From Pelomonas caseinilytica (GTDB lineage: Bacteria > Pseudomonadota > Gammaproteobacteria > Burkholderiales > Burkholderiaceae_C): a DNA stretch of 64,000 nucleotides. The notes beneath the pieces are model-generated. The model ran no database searches, was not told the DNA's origin, and saw only the letters and a program-made list of their open reading frames with translations. Below, one piece after another: positions 34,793-46,529 of this stretch (position 1 is the first letter of the stretch; every line of letters begins with the position of its first letter). Position numbers and translations under genes: made by a program. The stretch is from NCBI RefSeq assembly GCF_021353235.1, contig NZ_JAJTWT010000001.1:772637-836636 (forward strand). The letters are read 5' to 3'.

Positions 34793-35500
34793 TCAGTTGC
34801 GGTCGCTGCGCGGGGGCAGGCTGCGGCCGTTGTCGTAGCTGCTGCCCGTGCTGCTCGTCGTGCTGCTCGTGCTGCTGCCGTTGTTGTTGTAGCTGGTGCC
34901 GTTGCTGCCGTAGCTGCCGCCGGTGGTGTTGTTGGTGGCGTTGTTGCTACTGTTGTTGTAGCCGCTGCTGTTGTCGTTGCCGTAAGTCCCGGCGTTGCTG
35001 CTGGCGCTGTTGCCCATGCCGTTGCTCGGCGAGGTGCCGGTCGTGCCGGCGGCGGTGCTGGCCGACGAGTTGTAGCCGCTGCTGCCCGACGTGGTGGAGG
35101 GCGGGGTGGACGAACTGGTCGTGGACGGCGTCGAGGAGGTGGACGGGGTGGTCGGAGACGTCGTCCCGGCCGGAGAGCCGGGGGCGGACAGGCCGGTATC
35201 GGTCTGGCTGCTCTGGCTGGGCGAGGTGCTCGGGTAGCTCGAAGCGGACGACGACGAGCTGCCGCCCGAGGTGGAGTCGCCCATCGAGGGCGACGAAGTC
35301 GAAGAGGTCGACGAGTTCTGCATCGTCGACGAATCGCCGTTCTCGGCAACCGGCGCCTGCGAGTTCTGCGTGGACTCGCGGGACAGGCCTTCGGGCTGCT
35401 CGTTGCTGCGCGAGTTCATCGCGCAGCCGGCCGTGACGACGATGAGGCCGGCCGTCGTCGCGGCCACGGCGGCGGACAGGGGGGTGAATCTCTTGCTCAT
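34793..35500 (-). CDS. Ser/Thr/Asn-rich lipoprotein, unknown function
   Basis: This 235-aa frame starts MSKRFTPLSAAVAATTAGL and carries a lipobox VTAGC with acylated C26. The mature part is almost entirely Ser, Thr, Asn, Gly, Pro and Tyr in irregular short repeats (for example SSTSSTSSPS and SGYNNSSNNATNNTTGGS), with no folded domain apparent. RBS GGAAGG precedes the ATG at 35500. Such low-complexity lipoproteins may form an extended surface tether. Codon choice differs locally because of AGC/TCG/AAC repeats, giving spurious Cys-rich frames on the other strand. No homolog is recognised. Confidence 0.65.
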   Translation of the reverse strand: MSKRFTPLSAAVAATTAGLIVVTAGCAMNSRSNEQPEGLSRESTQNSQAPVAENGDSSTMQNSSTSSTSSPSMGDSTSGGSSSSSASSYPSTSPSQSSQTDTGLSAPGSPAGTTSPTTPSTSSTPSTTSSSTPPSTTSGSSGYNSSASTAAGTTGTSPSNGMGNSASSNAGTYGNDNSSGYNNSSNNATNNTTGGSYGSNGTSYNNNGSSTSSTTSSTGSSYDNGRSLPPRSDRN

Positions 35501-35644
35501 GATGAACCTTCCAGGAAGTTGACGAGGCCAGTCGCACCACCGCCGAGGCGGCGCGGCCCCCAACCTCCAGCAACCGCCGTTCCCGCATGCCGCCCTCCCG
35601 GGCGTGCCGGCTCGCTACAAAAAGCAACCGGGCGGCGCCTGCCC

Positions 35645-37198
35645 TCAGGCCAGCCTGAACACCGACACCGAACGGGCCAGCTCATCGGCCTGCTGCTGCA
35701 GGCTGGCCGCCGCGGCGGCGGACTCCTCCACCAGCGCGGCGTTCTTCTGCGTCAACTCGTCCAGCCCGGCGATGGCCTGGCCGATCTGGCCGATGCCGGT
35801 GCTCTGCTCGCCGCTGGAGAGGCTGATCTCCGAGACGATGTCGCTGACGCGGGCGATGGCCGCGATGGTCTCGTGCATGGTGCGGCCCGCATCGCCCACC
35901 AGGGCCGCCCCGCGCTCCACGCCCTCCCCGCTCTCGGTGATCAGGGTCTTGATCTCGCGGGCTGCCTCGGCGCTGCGCTGGGCCAGCGTGCGCACCTCGC
36001 CGGCGACGACGGCGAAGCCCCGCCCCTGCTCGCCGGCCCGCGCGGCCTCGACGGCGGCGTTCAGCGCCAGGATGTTGGTCTGGAAGGCGATGCCGTCGAT
36101 GACGGTGATGATGTCGCCGATGCGGACCGACGAGGCGCTGATGCGGCCCATGGTCTGCACCACCTCGTCGACGACCGCGCCGCCACGGCGCGCCACGTCG
36201 GCGGCCTCGCCCGCGAGCCGGCTGGCCTCCCGCGCGGCCTCGGCGTTATGGGTGACGCTGGCGGTCAGCTCCTCCATGGCCGAGGCCGTCTCCTGCAGGT
36301 TGGACGCCGCCCGCTCGGTGCGGCTGGACAGGTCCTGGCTGCCGATGGCGACCTCCCGCGAGGCGTTGGCGATGCTGTCGGTGCTCTGGCGCACACCGGC
36401 GACGACTTCGACGATGGACGCCTGCATGACTCCCACCTCGCGCATCAGCGCGGCCGTCTCGTCCCGCCCGTCGGCCAGCACCGGCTGGCTCAGGTCGTGC
36501 GCGGCAATGCGCTCGGCGGTCTTCACCGCACGCGCCAGCGGCTGCAGGATGGAGCGGATGTTGACGGCCGTGTAGGCCACCAGCAGCAGCACGGCGCCGA
36601 GGAGGACGAGGCTGAGGTCCGTGCGGATGGCGCTCTGGTGCGCGTCCACGCGGGCCACCTGCTCGGCCGAATGCCGCTCGATGGCGGCGGTCATCTCGGC
36701 CAGGGAGCGGTCCATGGCCCGGACGGGGCCTTTGAGCGGCTCCATGGCGCGGTTGGCCGAGGCCGTGTCGGCGAACTCGCCGCGGCCCAGCCGTTCGAGG
36801 ATGCCGCCGAAGCCGGCGCGGTAGTCCTGCAGTTCCCGCTGCAGCTCCTCGGGCATACGGCGCAGCTCGGTTGGCAGGTCCAGGCGCCCCACCACGACGA
36901 GGCTCGCCGCCACCTTGTCGAAGGTCTCGGCCCAGTCCCCGCGGTAGCGCGCGATGGCCTGGGCGTCGGCAAGGTTGATGAGCAGGTCCTTCTCGTAGCG
37001 CCGCAGGTTGCCCACGCCTGCGCGGATGCCGGCCAGCTGGGTCAGCGACTGGACGTCGTTGTCCACGTAGTGGACGAAATCGGCCCGCGACCGCGACAGG
37101 CTGCTCAATCCTTGCAGACCAACCACCAGCATGGCCAGCACCGCCAGCGCGGCGAGCGCGAACAGCCGCGCCTTGATCGAGAAGTCGCTCAGTCTCAT
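35645..37198 (-). CDS. methyl-accepting chemotaxis protein
   Basis: The 517-aa receptor starts at 37198 after a good RBS (AAGGAGGGG). It has a TM helix at about 9-30 ([20 protein letters not shown]), a mainly helical periplasmic sensor (about 35-190), a second TM near 195-215 ([17 protein letters not shown]), HAMP and the signalling hairpin ([20 protein letters not shown]). It is related to, but clearly distinct in sensor domain from, the receptor at 31891. It lies 134 bases from hutF; response to an amino acid is possible but unsupported. Confidence 0.93.
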   Translation of the reverse strand: MRLSDFSIKARLFALAALAVLAMLVVGLQGLSSLSRSRADFVHYVDNDVQSLTQLAGIRAGVGNLRRYEKDLLINLADAQAIARYRGDWAETFDKVAASLVVVGRLDLPTELRRMPEELQRELQDYRAGFGGILERLGRGEFADTASANRAMEPLKGPVRAMDRSLAEMTAAIERHSAEQVARVDAHQSAIRTDLSLVLLGAVLLLVAYTAVNIRSILQPLARAVKTAERIAAHDLSQPVLADGRDETAALMREVGVMQASIVEVVAGVRQSTDSIANASREVAIGSQDLSSRTERAASNLQETASAMEELTASVTHNAEAAREASRLAGEAADVARRGGAVVDEVVQTMGRISASSVRIGDIITVIDGIAFQTNILALNAAVEAARAGEQGRGFAVVAGEVRTLAQRSAEAAREIKTLITESGEGVERGAALVGDAGRTMHETIAAIARVSDIVSEISLSSGEQSTGIGQIGQAIAGLDELTQKNAALVEESAAAAASLQQQADELARSVSVFRLA

Positions 37199-37331
37199 GG
37201 CCCCTCCTTGCGCGCCCCGACGGGCGCGAGCCTCCGTCCTGCGCGCCGTCGGTGTCCGCGGCAGCCGGGCCGATGCCACGGCTGTGCAGGTGCGGCCGAA
37301 GACTAACGCTTCGCCGCGCCGGTGCCAAGCC

Positions 37332-38729
37332 TCAGCCGGCGGCCGAGCTGTCGGCCGGCCAGAGCTGGCGCATGGCGGCGTCGAAGGCGTCGCCCACGCG
37401 CTGCGGCGCCCGCCAGGGGCGCGCCCGGCCTGCCACCCAGACCGACTGCCAGGGCGAGCCGTTGCTGCCGAAGACGACGCCGTCCAGCAGGGCCTCGTCG
37501 GGCAGGCCGCGCAGGGCATCGGCCTCGCGGTTGAGCACCAGGGCGTCGGCCCGCGCGCCGGGCGTGAGGCCCCAGGCGGCGAAGCCGGCCGCACGGGCGC
37601 CGCCGGCCACCGCCGCATCGAAGAGGCGGGCCGCGCTGGACGGCTGGCTGCCAGGCGCTGACGCCACGTTGCGCTGGCGCCGGGCCAGGCGCTGGCCATA
37701 CTCCAGCCAGCGCAGTTCCTCGACCCAGCCGCGCGTCACCTGGCTGTCCGAGCCCACGGTCAGCGGCACGCCGGCCGCCAGCCAGGCGGGCAGGTCGGCC
37801 AGGCCGTCGCCGAGGTTGGCCTCGGTGCCCGGGCAGATGACGATGCCCGCCCCGCTGCGCGCCACCGCCTCGATCTCGCCGGACTCGGCATGCGTGGCGT
37901 GGACGAGCTGCCAGCGCGGGTCGAGATGACCCGCCTCGGCCAGCCACTGCAACGGCCGCTTGCCGGTGGCCGCCAGGCAGTCGGCCACCTCGGCGGTCTG
38001 CTCGGCGACATGGATGTGGATGGGCAGGTCGGCCCCGCCGACGAGGTCGTGCAGCCGCGCGATGTCGGCCGGCGAGGCTCCCCGCAGCGAATGCAGGGCC
38101 ACGCCGGCGGTGACGCGCGGCAGGCCCGCCGCCAGCACGCGCTGGCAGGCGCGCCAGGCCCAGTCGGCGTCGGCGGCGAAGCGGTGCTGGTCGGGCCGCA
38201 GGCCTGCGGCGCCGAAGCCGCTGCGCGTGTAGACCACCGGCAGCAGGGTCAGGCCGATGCCCACGTCCTCGGCGGCCTCGGCCAGGGCCCAGGCCATGGC
38301 CAGTTCGTCGTCGAAGGCCTGGCCGCCATGGGCCGGGTCCGCCGGATGGTGCAGGTAGTGGAACTCGCAGACCTGGGTGTAGCCGCCGCGCAGCAGCTCG
38401 GCGTAGAGCTGGCTGGCCACGGCGCGCAGCTGCTCGGGCGAGATGCGCAGGGCCAGGGCGTACATGCGGTCGCGCCAGCTCCAGAAGTCGTCCTGCCCCG
38501 CGTCGCGCCGTTCGGCCAGGCCGACGAAGGCGCGCTGGAAGGCGTGGCTGTGGGCGTCGACCAGGCTGGGAATGACGGGACCGGCCAGGGCCTCGGCGTC
38601 CTCGGGCCGGGGCAGGTTGACGGCGATCTCGGCCCAATGGCCGGCGGCGTCCACGGTGAGCAGCACGTCGCGCTGCCAGCGCCCGTCCACCCAGGCCAGC
38701 GGTGCATGGAGCTTCTTCAGGGCTGGCAT
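37332..38729 (-). CDS. hutF: formimidoylglutamate deiminase
   Basis: The 465-aa amidohydrolase has the zinc motif [25 protein letters not shown] and VGSDSQ, all expected of HutF. It removes ammonia from N-formimidoyl-L-glutamate to give N-formylglutamate, the fourth step of the five-step histidine pathway. The C-terminus has the family element [15 protein letters not shown]. It overlaps hutG by 13 bases and ends the hutCDIGF operon. Presence of HutF with HutG shows that the pathway is the Pseudomonas type, not the HutE or glutamate-formimidoyltransferase type. Confidence 0.95.
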   Translation of the reverse strand: MPALKKLHAPLAWVDGRWQRDVLLTVDAAGHWAEIAVNLPRPEDAEALAGPVIPSLVDAHSHAFQRAFVGLAERRDAGQDDFWSWRDRMYALALRISPEQLRAVASQLYAELLRGGYTQVCEFHYLHHPADPAHGGQAFDDELAMAWALAEAAEDVGIGLTLLPVVYTRSGFGAAGLRPDQHRFAADADWAWRACQRVLAAGLPRVTAGVALHSLRGASPADIARLHDLVGGADLPIHIHVAEQTAEVADCLAATGKRPLQWLAEAGHLDPRWQLVHATHAESGEIEAVARSGAGIVICPGTEANLGDGLADLPAWLAAGVPLTVGSDSQVTRGWVEELRWLEYGQRLARRQRNVASAPGSQPSSAARLFDAAVAGGARAAGFAAWGLTPGARADALVLNREADALRGLPDEALLDGVVFGSNGSPWQSVWVAGRARPWRAPQRVGDAFDAAMRQLWPADSSAAG

Positions 38730-39517
38730 GCGAGCATCTCCTGCAGCAGGGCGCCGATGACCGGCGCGACCTCGGCGGCGGCGGCTTCGTCGTAGGCGTG
38801 GCGGGGGTCCAGGGCTTCGTCCATGTAGCAGCGCTGGCACATCTCCAGCTGCACGGCCTGCACGCCCTCGCCGGGCCGGCCGTAGTGGCGGGTGATGTAG
38901 CCGCCCTTGAAGCGGCCGTCGACGACGTGGCTGAAGCGCTGCTGCCCGGCCAGCACGGCGGCCAGGCGGGCCGCCAGGGCCGGCGAGCAGGCGGCGCCGT
39001 CGGCCGTGCCCAGGTTGAGCGCGGGCAGCTCGCCCTCGAAGAGCCAGGGCAGCTCGGAGCGGATGCTGTGGCCGTCGAAGAGCAGGGCATGGCCATGGCG
39101 TTCGCGCAGCCGCGCCAGCTCGCCGGCCAGGGCCTCGTGGTAGGGCCGCCAGTAGGCCTCGCGCCGCGCGGCGATGGCAGCGGCATCGGGCTCGGCGCCG
39201 TCGCGGTAGAGCGGGTCGTCGGTGAAGAAGCGGGTGGGTACCAGGCCGGTGCCGCCCGAGGCGCCGGGGTACAGGGGCTGGTCGTCCGGCGGGCGGTTCA
39301 GGTCGATGACGTAGCGGCTGTGGCGCGGCACGAGGAGGCTGGCCCCCAGGGCCTCGGCCAGGGGCCGGTACAGGCGCTCCAGGTGCCAGTCGCTGTCCTC
39401 GCTGGCGAGGGCGCGCGACACCAGCTGCCCGGCGATCTCGGCCGGGATCTCCGTGCCGACGTGGGGCAGGCTGATCAGCAGCGGCACGCGGCCCTGCTGG
39501 AGTTGATAGACGCTCAT
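38717..39517 (-). CDS. hutG: N-formylglutamate deformylase
   Basis: This 266-aa protein has the HutG family motifs [38 protein letters not shown] and [13 protein letters not shown], with histidine and acidic residues for a metal site. It hydrolyses N-formylglutamate to glutamate and formate, the last step of histidine degradation. Its ATG overlaps the hutI stop (ATGA), and its 3' end overlaps hutF by 13 bases, so translation is coupled throughout. Confidence 0.95.
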   Translation of the reverse strand: MSVYQLQQGRVPLLISLPHVGTEIPAEIAGQLVSRALASEDSDWHLERLYRPLAEALGASLLVPRHSRYVIDLNRPPDDQPLYPGASGGTGLVPTRFFTDDPLYRDGAEPDAAAIAARREAYWRPYHEALAGELARLRERHGHALLFDGHSIRSELPWLFEGELPALNLGTADGAACSPALAARLAAVLAGQQRFSHVVDGRFKGGYITRHYGRPGEGVQAVQLEMCQRCYMDEALDPRHAYDEAAAAEVAPVIGALLQEMLACQP

Positions 39518-40710
39518 GGTCCTCCCTGGACTCCTTGACTCACCCGCTCTATCAGCGGGTTATGGCCGAAGCATGCTGCCAGCTCGCGCGGGTGGCCGCC
39601 ATCCCAGATGCAGAAGTCGGCCCGCTGCCCGGCCACGAGCTGGCCGCGGTCGCGCAGGCCGAGGGCGCGGGCGCCGTTCACCGTCATGCCGCGCAGGGCT
39701 TCCTCGGGCGTCAGGCCGAAGAGCACGCAGGCCATGTTGAGCATCAGCAGCGGCGACAGCGTGGGCGAGCTGCCCGGGTTGTGGTCGGTGGCGATGGCGA
39801 TGGGCACGCCGGCCTCGCGCAGCGCCTCGACGGGCGGCAGGCGGGTTTCCTTGAGCGCGTAGAAGGCGCCGGGCAGCAGGACGGCCACGGTGCCGGCCTG
39901 CGCCATGGCGTGCACGCCCGCCGGGCTCAGGTATTCGAGGTGGTCGCAGGACAGGGCGCCGCAGGACGCCGCGAGCGCGGCCCCGCCCTGGTCGCTCAGC
40001 TGCTCGGCATGCAGCTTGACGGGCAGGCCCAGCCGCCGGGCAGTGTCGAAGACGCGCGCCACCTGGGCCGGGCTGAAGGCGATGTGCTCGCAGAAGGCGT
40101 CCACCGCGTCCACGAGGCCCTCGGCCTGCAGCCGCGGCAGCCAGGCGCAGACGGCGTCGATGTAGTCGTCGGCGGCGCTGAACTCGGGCGGCAGGGCATG
40201 GGCGGCCAGGCAGGTGGTGCGAACGTCCACGCCGAGCTCCGCGAGCCGGCGGGCCACCCGCAGCATCCGCGCCTCCGTCGCCAGGTCCAGGCCATAGCCG
40301 GACTTCACCTCCAGTGTCGTCACGCCTTCGTGCACCAGGGCCAGGGCCCGCTTGCGGGCCGCGGCGAGCAGCTCGGCCTCGCTGGCCGCGCGCGTGGCGG
40401 CCACGGTCGAGCGGATGCCGCCGCCGGCCTTGGCGATGTCGGCATAGCTCTCGCCGTGCAGGCGCCGCTCGAACTCGTCGGCACGGTTGCCGCCGTAGAC
40501 GAGGTGGGTGTGGCAGTCGACGAGGCCGGGCGTGACCAGGGCCCCGCCCAGTTCGACGACCTCGGCGCCGGCCGCCTGCTCCGGCAACTCGGCGCTGGGC
40601 CCGACCCAGAGCAGTCGGCCGCCGTCCACCAGCAGGGCGCCGTCGTCGACGAGGCCCCAGCCGCGCTCGCCCGCGAGCGTGGCCAGCCGGCCGCCGCGCC
40701 AGAGCTTCAT
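39514..40710 (-). CDS. hutI: imidazolonepropionase
   Basis: The 398-aa amidohydrolase has the metal-binding HTH (H67, H69 in [13 protein letters not shown]), [16 protein letters not shown] and [10 protein letters not shown]. It opens the ring of 4-imidazolone-5-propionate to N-formimidoyl-glutamate. The ATG at 40710 overlaps the hutD stop by four bases (ATGA), and its stop overlaps the hutG start. The length matches the family. Confidence 0.96.
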   Translation of the reverse strand: MKLWRGGRLATLAGERGWGLVDDGALLVDGGRLLWVGPSAELPEQAAGAEVVELGGALVTPGLVDCHTHLVYGGNRADEFERRLHGESYADIAKAGGGIRSTVAATRAASEAELLAAARKRALALVHEGVTTLEVKSGYGLDLATEARMLRVARRLAELGVDVRTTCLAAHALPPEFSAADDYIDAVCAWLPRLQAEGLVDAVDAFCEHIAFSPAQVARVFDTARRLGLPVKLHAEQLSDQGGAALAASCGALSCDHLEYLSPAGVHAMAQAGTVAVLLPGAFYALKETRLPPVEALREAGVPIAIATDHNPGSSPTLSPLLMLNMACVLFGLTPEEALRGMTVNGARALGLRDRGQLVAGQRADFCIWDGGHPRELAACFGHNPLIERVSQGVQGGP

Positions 40711-41243
40711 TCGGGGCTCCAGGTCAGCCACCAGGCCTGGCCTTCGCCGGTGAAGACGCAGCTCTGCGCCACCGGCGACTCGCACCAGGCCAGGGTCAGC
40801 GGCGCCATGGGCATGGCGCGGTGGCCATGCTCGAGCAGGCCGCCCTGGACGGTGAACAGCCCCACCCAGGGCGTGCGCGGCAGCAGCACGTGGTGGGCCG
40901 ACTCGACCTCCAGGTTGCCGCGCTGCTCCATGACGTTGAAGACCTCGCAGGGCCCGTCGACGAGCTCGGCCTCGGGAGCCAGGCCGCCGTCGAAGCGCAG
41001 GGGTTCGTCGCCGACGTTCTGCGGCCAGTCGAACAGGCGCAGGCCCCGGCCGGCCACGACGGCCAGCCAGCGGTGCACGCCCGGGAAGGCCGAGAAGGGC
41101 CCGTCCCGCTCGACGCGGCCGACGCTCACGCGCAGCGCCCAGTCGTGGGCGTGCGGCCAGGCCAGCAGCTCGCGCGTCGTGCCGCCTTTGTTCTTCCAGG
41201 CCTGAGGTTGCACGTCCGCGGCGCTGACCCTGCTCCAACTCAT
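40707..41243 (-). CDS. hutD: HutD/Ves family protein
   Basis: The 178-aa cupin-like protein has the HutD pattern: [38 protein letters not shown] and FNVMEQRG. In Pseudomonas, HutD limits excess activity of the hut operon and has been proposed to bind formimidoylglutamate; its molecular action is unsettled. The ATG at 41243 (MSWSRV) is chosen over 41264 because the family begins there. It lies 75 bases after hutC and is coupled to hutI. Confidence 0.9.
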   Translation of the reverse strand: MSWSRVSAADVQPQAWKNKGGTTRELLAWPHAHDWALRVSVGRVERDGPFSAFPGVHRWLAVVAGRGLRLFDWPQNVGDEPLRFDGGLAPEAELVDGPCEVFNVMEQRGNLEVESAHHVLLPRTPWVGLFTVQGGLLEHGHRAMPMAPLTLAWCESPVAQSCVFTGEGQAWWLTWSPE

Positions 41244-41318
41244 TGTTCTACCCTCGCACTGCACTGAACCCCGACGGGCGGGGAACTGCGCATTCTCCGC
41301 AGCTCCAGGTCCCGGAAC

Positions 41319-42038
41319 TCATGCCGAGAAGCTCCCTTGCAATTGGTAACGTGCTCCGGGGTGGGTGAGTTTCACGCTGGTCACGGCCACGCCCCGGCTG
41401 TAGGTGATGCGCTTGACCACCAGGCAGGGGTCGCGGCGGTTGATGCCGAGCAGCTTGGCCTCGACCTCGCCGGGCAGGGCCGCCTCGATCATGTAGCGCG
41501 CTTCCGACAGCGGGGCCACCTCCAGGAGGTAGTGGGTGGGCGTGATGCGCGTGAAATCCTGCGACAGGTAGTCGGGCGCGCAGGCGGGGTTGACGGCCCT
41601 TTCCTCGCACTGGATGGCCACGCCGTTCTCCAGGTGGGTGATGAGGCTGAGGAAGACCGGCGCGCCGCGCTTGAGACCCAGCTCCGCCGCCTGCTGCGGC
41701 GTGGCCTTGCCCCGCACCAGGGCGTGCACGCGCGCCTCGTGCAGCCCGCCGCGCTCGGCGATCTCCTCGTGCACGTCGCGCACGTTCAGCGTGCTGGAGA
41801 TGCGGTGCAGCTGGGCGACGAAGCTGCCCACGCCCTGCACGCGCTCGATCAGCCCCTCCTGCACCAGCTCCCGCAGCGCGCGGTTCACCGTCATGCGGCT
41901 GACCTCGAACTGGGCCACCAGCGCGCCCTCGCTCGGCAGCAGGTCGCCGGCCACCCAGTGGCCGCTGGCGATGCCTTCGCGGAGATGGTTCTTGACCTTG
42001 AGGTACTGCGGCTCGGGGGTGGTGGGCGTGCGGGACAT
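41319..42038 (-). CDS. hutC: histidine utilisation repressor (GntR/HutC family)
   Basis: The 239-aa protein has a GntR HTH (residues about 10-75, LPSEGALVAQFEVSRMTVNR) and a UTRA ligand domain (about 95-235, with ARVHALVRGKATPQQAAELG and LTHPGARYQLQG). HutC repressors release DNA on binding urocanate. It leads the minus-strand hutCDIGF operon and is divergent from hutUH, with its probable operator in the 66-base gap. Confidence 0.94.
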   Translation of the reverse strand: MSRTPTTPEPQYLKVKNHLREGIASGHWVAGDLLPSEGALVAQFEVSRMTVNRALRELVQEGLIERVQGVGSFVAQLHRISSTLNVRDVHEEIAERGGLHEARVHALVRGKATPQQAAELGLKRGAPVFLSLITHLENGVAIQCEERAVNPACAPDYLSQDFTRITPTHYLLEVAPLSEARYMIEAALPGEVEAKLLGINRRDPCLVVKRITYSRGVAVTSVKLTHPGARYQLQGSFSA

Positions 42039-42060
42039 GCCTGCATGCTAGTTGACTTGA

Positions 42061-42074
42061 CTTGTATAGACAAC
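42061..42074. promoter_or_regulatory. HutC operator between hutC and hutU
   Basis: CTTGTATAGACAAC fits the HutC palindrome TTGTATATACAA with one mismatch. A longer inverted repeat, CTAGTTG (42048-42054) with CAACTAG (42071-42077), surrounds it. The site lies 31 bases upstream of hutU and 23 bases from hutC, so it can control both directions. Confidence 0.75.
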
Positions 42075-42104
42075 TAGAGTGCACCCCACTTCGAGGAGCC
42101 GCCC

Positions 42105-43762
<1,658 letters not shown>

Positions 43763-43766
<4 letters not shown>

Positions 43767-45268
43767 AGCTCACTCCCGGACACCTCAGCCTCGCCCAGCT
43801 CGCCGACGTCGCCGCCGGCCGCATCCACCTCGAACTCGACGACTGGGCGGCGGTCGACGCCAGCGCGGCGCGGGTGGCCGCCGCGGCGGCCGGCGACGCG
43901 CCCGTCTACGGCGTCAACACCGGCTTCGGCAAGCTGGCCAGCACCCGCATCGCCAAGGACCAGCTCGCGGCCCTGCAGCTCAACCTCATCCGCAGCCATG
44001 CCGTGGGCGTGGGCGCGCCGATGTCGCCGGAAGTCGTGTGCCTCATGCTCGCCACCAAGGCCGGCAGCCTGGCGCGGGGCTTCTCCGGCGTGCGCCGCGC
44101 CGTGGTGCAGGCCTTGCTGGACGCACTGAACGCCGGCTTCGTGCCCTACGTGCCGGCCCAGGGCTCGGTGGGCGCCAGCGGCGACCTGGCGCCCCTGGCC
44201 CACCTGACCCTGGCCCTGATGGGCGAGGGCGAGGCCCTGGTGGCCGGGCAGCGCGTGCCCGCGCGCGACGAACTGGCCCGGCTGGGCCTGGCGCCGCTCA
44301 CGCTGGCGGCCAAGGAGGGTCTGGCCCTCATCAACGGCACCCAGGCCAGCACGGCGCTGGCCCTGCATGCGCTGCTGCGCTTCGAGGCCCTGTTCGCCAC
44401 GGCCCTGGCCAGCGGCGCGATGACGCTGGACGCGGCCCGCGGCAGCGACGGCCCCTTCGATGCGCGCATCCACGCCGTTCGCGGCCAGCCCGGGCAGGTG
44501 GAGGTGGCGGGCGTCTACCGCGAGCTGCTGGCCGGCAGCGCCATCCGCGCCTCGCACCGCGAGGGCGACGAGCGCGTGCAGGACCCGTACTGCCTGCGCT
44601 GCCAGCCCCAGGTCATGGGCGCCTGCCTCGATCAAGCCCGCCACGCGGCCCAGGTGCTGGTGCGCGAGGCCAACGCGGTGACGGACAACCCGCTGGTGTT
44701 CGAGGACGTGATGATCTCCGGAGGCAATTTCCACGCCGAGCCGGTAGCCTTCGCCGCCGACAACCTGGCGCTGGCCATCGCCGAGGTGGGCGCCATCGCC
44801 GAGCGCCGCATCGCCATGCTGATCGATCCCGGCATCTCGCGCCTGCCACCCTTCCTGACGGCCGACGCGGGCCTGCACAGCGGCTTCATGATCGCCCACG
44901 TCACCGCCGCCGCCCTGGCCAGCGAGAACAAGAGCCTGGCCCACCCGGCCAGCGTCGACAGCCTGCCCACCAGCGCCAACCAGGAGGACCACGTCTCCAT
45001 GGCCACCTTCGCGGCGCGCCGCCTGCACGCCATGATCGACAACACGGCCCACATCGTCGCCATCGAGCTGCTGGCCGCGGCCCAGGGCATCGACTTCCTG
45101 CGCCCACTGCGCAGCTCGGCCGCCGTCGAGGCCCTGCACACCCGGTTGCGCGCCGACTGCGCCAGCAGCCCGGCAGACCACTACCTCGCGCCCGACATCG
45201 AGCGCGCCGCCGCCCTGGTGCAGGCCGGCGTGCTGCAGGCGCCGCAGGCACCGCGGTTCGAGCCCTGA
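43763..45268 (+). CDS. hutH: histidine ammonia-lyase
   Basis: The 501-aa lyase has the A138-S139-G140 triad ([14 protein letters not shown]) that cyclises to the MIO cofactor, the catalytic tyrosine loop YGVNTGFG, and RIQDPY-like [22 protein letters not shown] and [14 protein letters not shown]. It deaminates L-histidine to urocanate, the first step and inducer source of the pathway. It is translationally coupled to hutU. No histidine permease is encoded beside the cluster. Confidence 0.97.
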
Positions 45269-45314
45269 CGGCGTGACTGAAGGCAGGCCTGCGCCGGCCG
45301 GATAAGGTGGACCG

Positions 45315-46529
45315 ATGCGCCACCTCACCGCCGGCCTGCTGGCCGCCCTCCTCGCCTGTGCCGCGCCAGTCACCCGGGCCGACACGAGGCTGCATTTCGA
45401 CATCGACCTGGGCGCCGAGATTGCCGCGGGCCGCTTCGACCCCGCGCGGGACCGCCTCGGCCTGCGCGGCGCCGCCGCCCCGCTCTCCTGGGACCGCCCG
45501 CGGCTGGCGTCGCCAGGCGCCGCGCCCGGCCACTACACGCTGGACCTGACGCTGCCCGACGACGCCACGGGCGGCCAGCCCCTGGCCTACAAGTTCCGCA
45601 TCGAGCGCGGCGCCGGCCAGGACGGCAGCGACGGCTGGGAGCCGGGTCGCAACCACGCCGTGCTGCTCGGCGGCGGCGACGTGCGCGTCGCGCGCGAGTT
45701 CGGCGCGCCGGCCGGCGAGGTGCCGGTGTCGCGCACCGGCCGCATCGAACGCCTCGGCCTGGTCGCCTCCACGCACGTACAGGCCCGCGAGGTGCAGGTC
45801 TGGCTGCCGCCCGGCTACGAGGCGGACGGCGAGCAGCGCTACCCGGTGCTCTACCTGCACGACGGCCAGAACGTCTTCGACGCCCAGGCCGCCGGTGCCG
45901 AATGGCAGGTGGACGAGGCCGCCCAGCGCGGCGTGGCCTCGGGGCGGCTGCGGCCCTTCATCGTCGTGGCGGTATCCAGCACCGGCTCGCGCACGCTGGA
46001 CTACACGCCCTCGGCCATGACCGTCCCGGCCGAGCGGCTGGGCCGCGGTGCGCCAGCGCGCGAGGGCGGCGGCATCGCCGCCTACGGGCGCTTCCTGGCC
46101 GAGGAGCTCAAGCCCCTCGTCGACGCACGCTTTCGTACCCGGCCCGGCCCGGCCGACACGGCCGTGGGCGGCTCCTCCTTCGGCGGGCTGGCGTCGCTCT
46201 GGCTGGCCCTGCACCGGCCCGAGACTTTCGGCGCGGCCCTGGTGGTCTCGCCGTCGGTGTGGTGGGACGACGGCGTCGCGCTGCGCGACGTGGCCGCCGC
46301 GCCGCGGCCCCTGCCCCGGCTGTGGGTGGACATGGGCGGCCAGGAAGGGCGGCAGGCGGTGAGGCTGGCGCGCGAGCTGGTCGAGCAGCTGCGCCGCCGC
46401 GGCTGGGCGGACGATGCCCAGCGCTTCGTCGAGGACCCGCGCGGCAGCCATGACGAGGCGAGCTGGGCGCGGCGCGTGCCGGCGATGCTGGACTTTCTCT
46501 ACGGCCGGCAGGCCGGCGACGCTCAGTAG
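45315..46529 (+). CDS. secreted esterase of the Fes/esterase D family (PF00756)
   Basis: This 404-aa protein has a signal peptide (LTAGLLAALLACAAPVTRA) and an N-terminal starch-binding-like beta domain (about 25-125, HYTLDLTLPDD and LAYKFRIERGAG). An alpha/beta-hydrolase of the esterase D type follows, with YPVLYLHDGQNVF, the nucleophile motif GGSSFGG and the late histidine in DPRGSHDEASW. Relatives include enterochelin esterases and feruloyl or acetyl esterases. Given the xylanolytic genes in the window, a carbohydrate esterase is tempting, but the substrate is unknown. Its end overlaps the convergent clsB gene by 7 bases. Confidence 0.82.
   Translation: MRHLTAGLLAALLACAAPVTRADTRLHFDIDLGAEIAAGRFDPARDRLGLRGAAAPLSWDRPRLASPGAAPGHYTLDLTLPDDATGGQPLAYKFRIERGAGQDGSDGWEPGRNHAVLLGGGDVRVAREFGAPAGEVPVSRTGRIERLGLVASTHVQAREVQVWLPPGYEADGEQRYPVLYLHDGQNVFDAQAAGAEWQVDEAAQRGVASGRLRPFIVVAVSSTGSRTLDYTPSAMTVPAERLGRGAPAREGGGIAAYGRFLAEELKPLVDARFRTRPGPADTAVGGSSFGGLASLWLALHRPETFGAALVVSPSVWWDDGVALRDVAAAPRPLPRLWVDMGGQEGRQAVRLARELVEQLRRRGWADDAQRFVEDPRGSHDEASWARRVPAMLDFLYGRQAGDAQ

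Noticed and set aside
34501..35436. Plus-strand Cys- and Arg-rich frame
   Set aside because: It is antisense to the asparaginase end and the Ser-rich lipoprotein; the cysteines come from reading GC-rich Ser/Asn codon repeats backwards.
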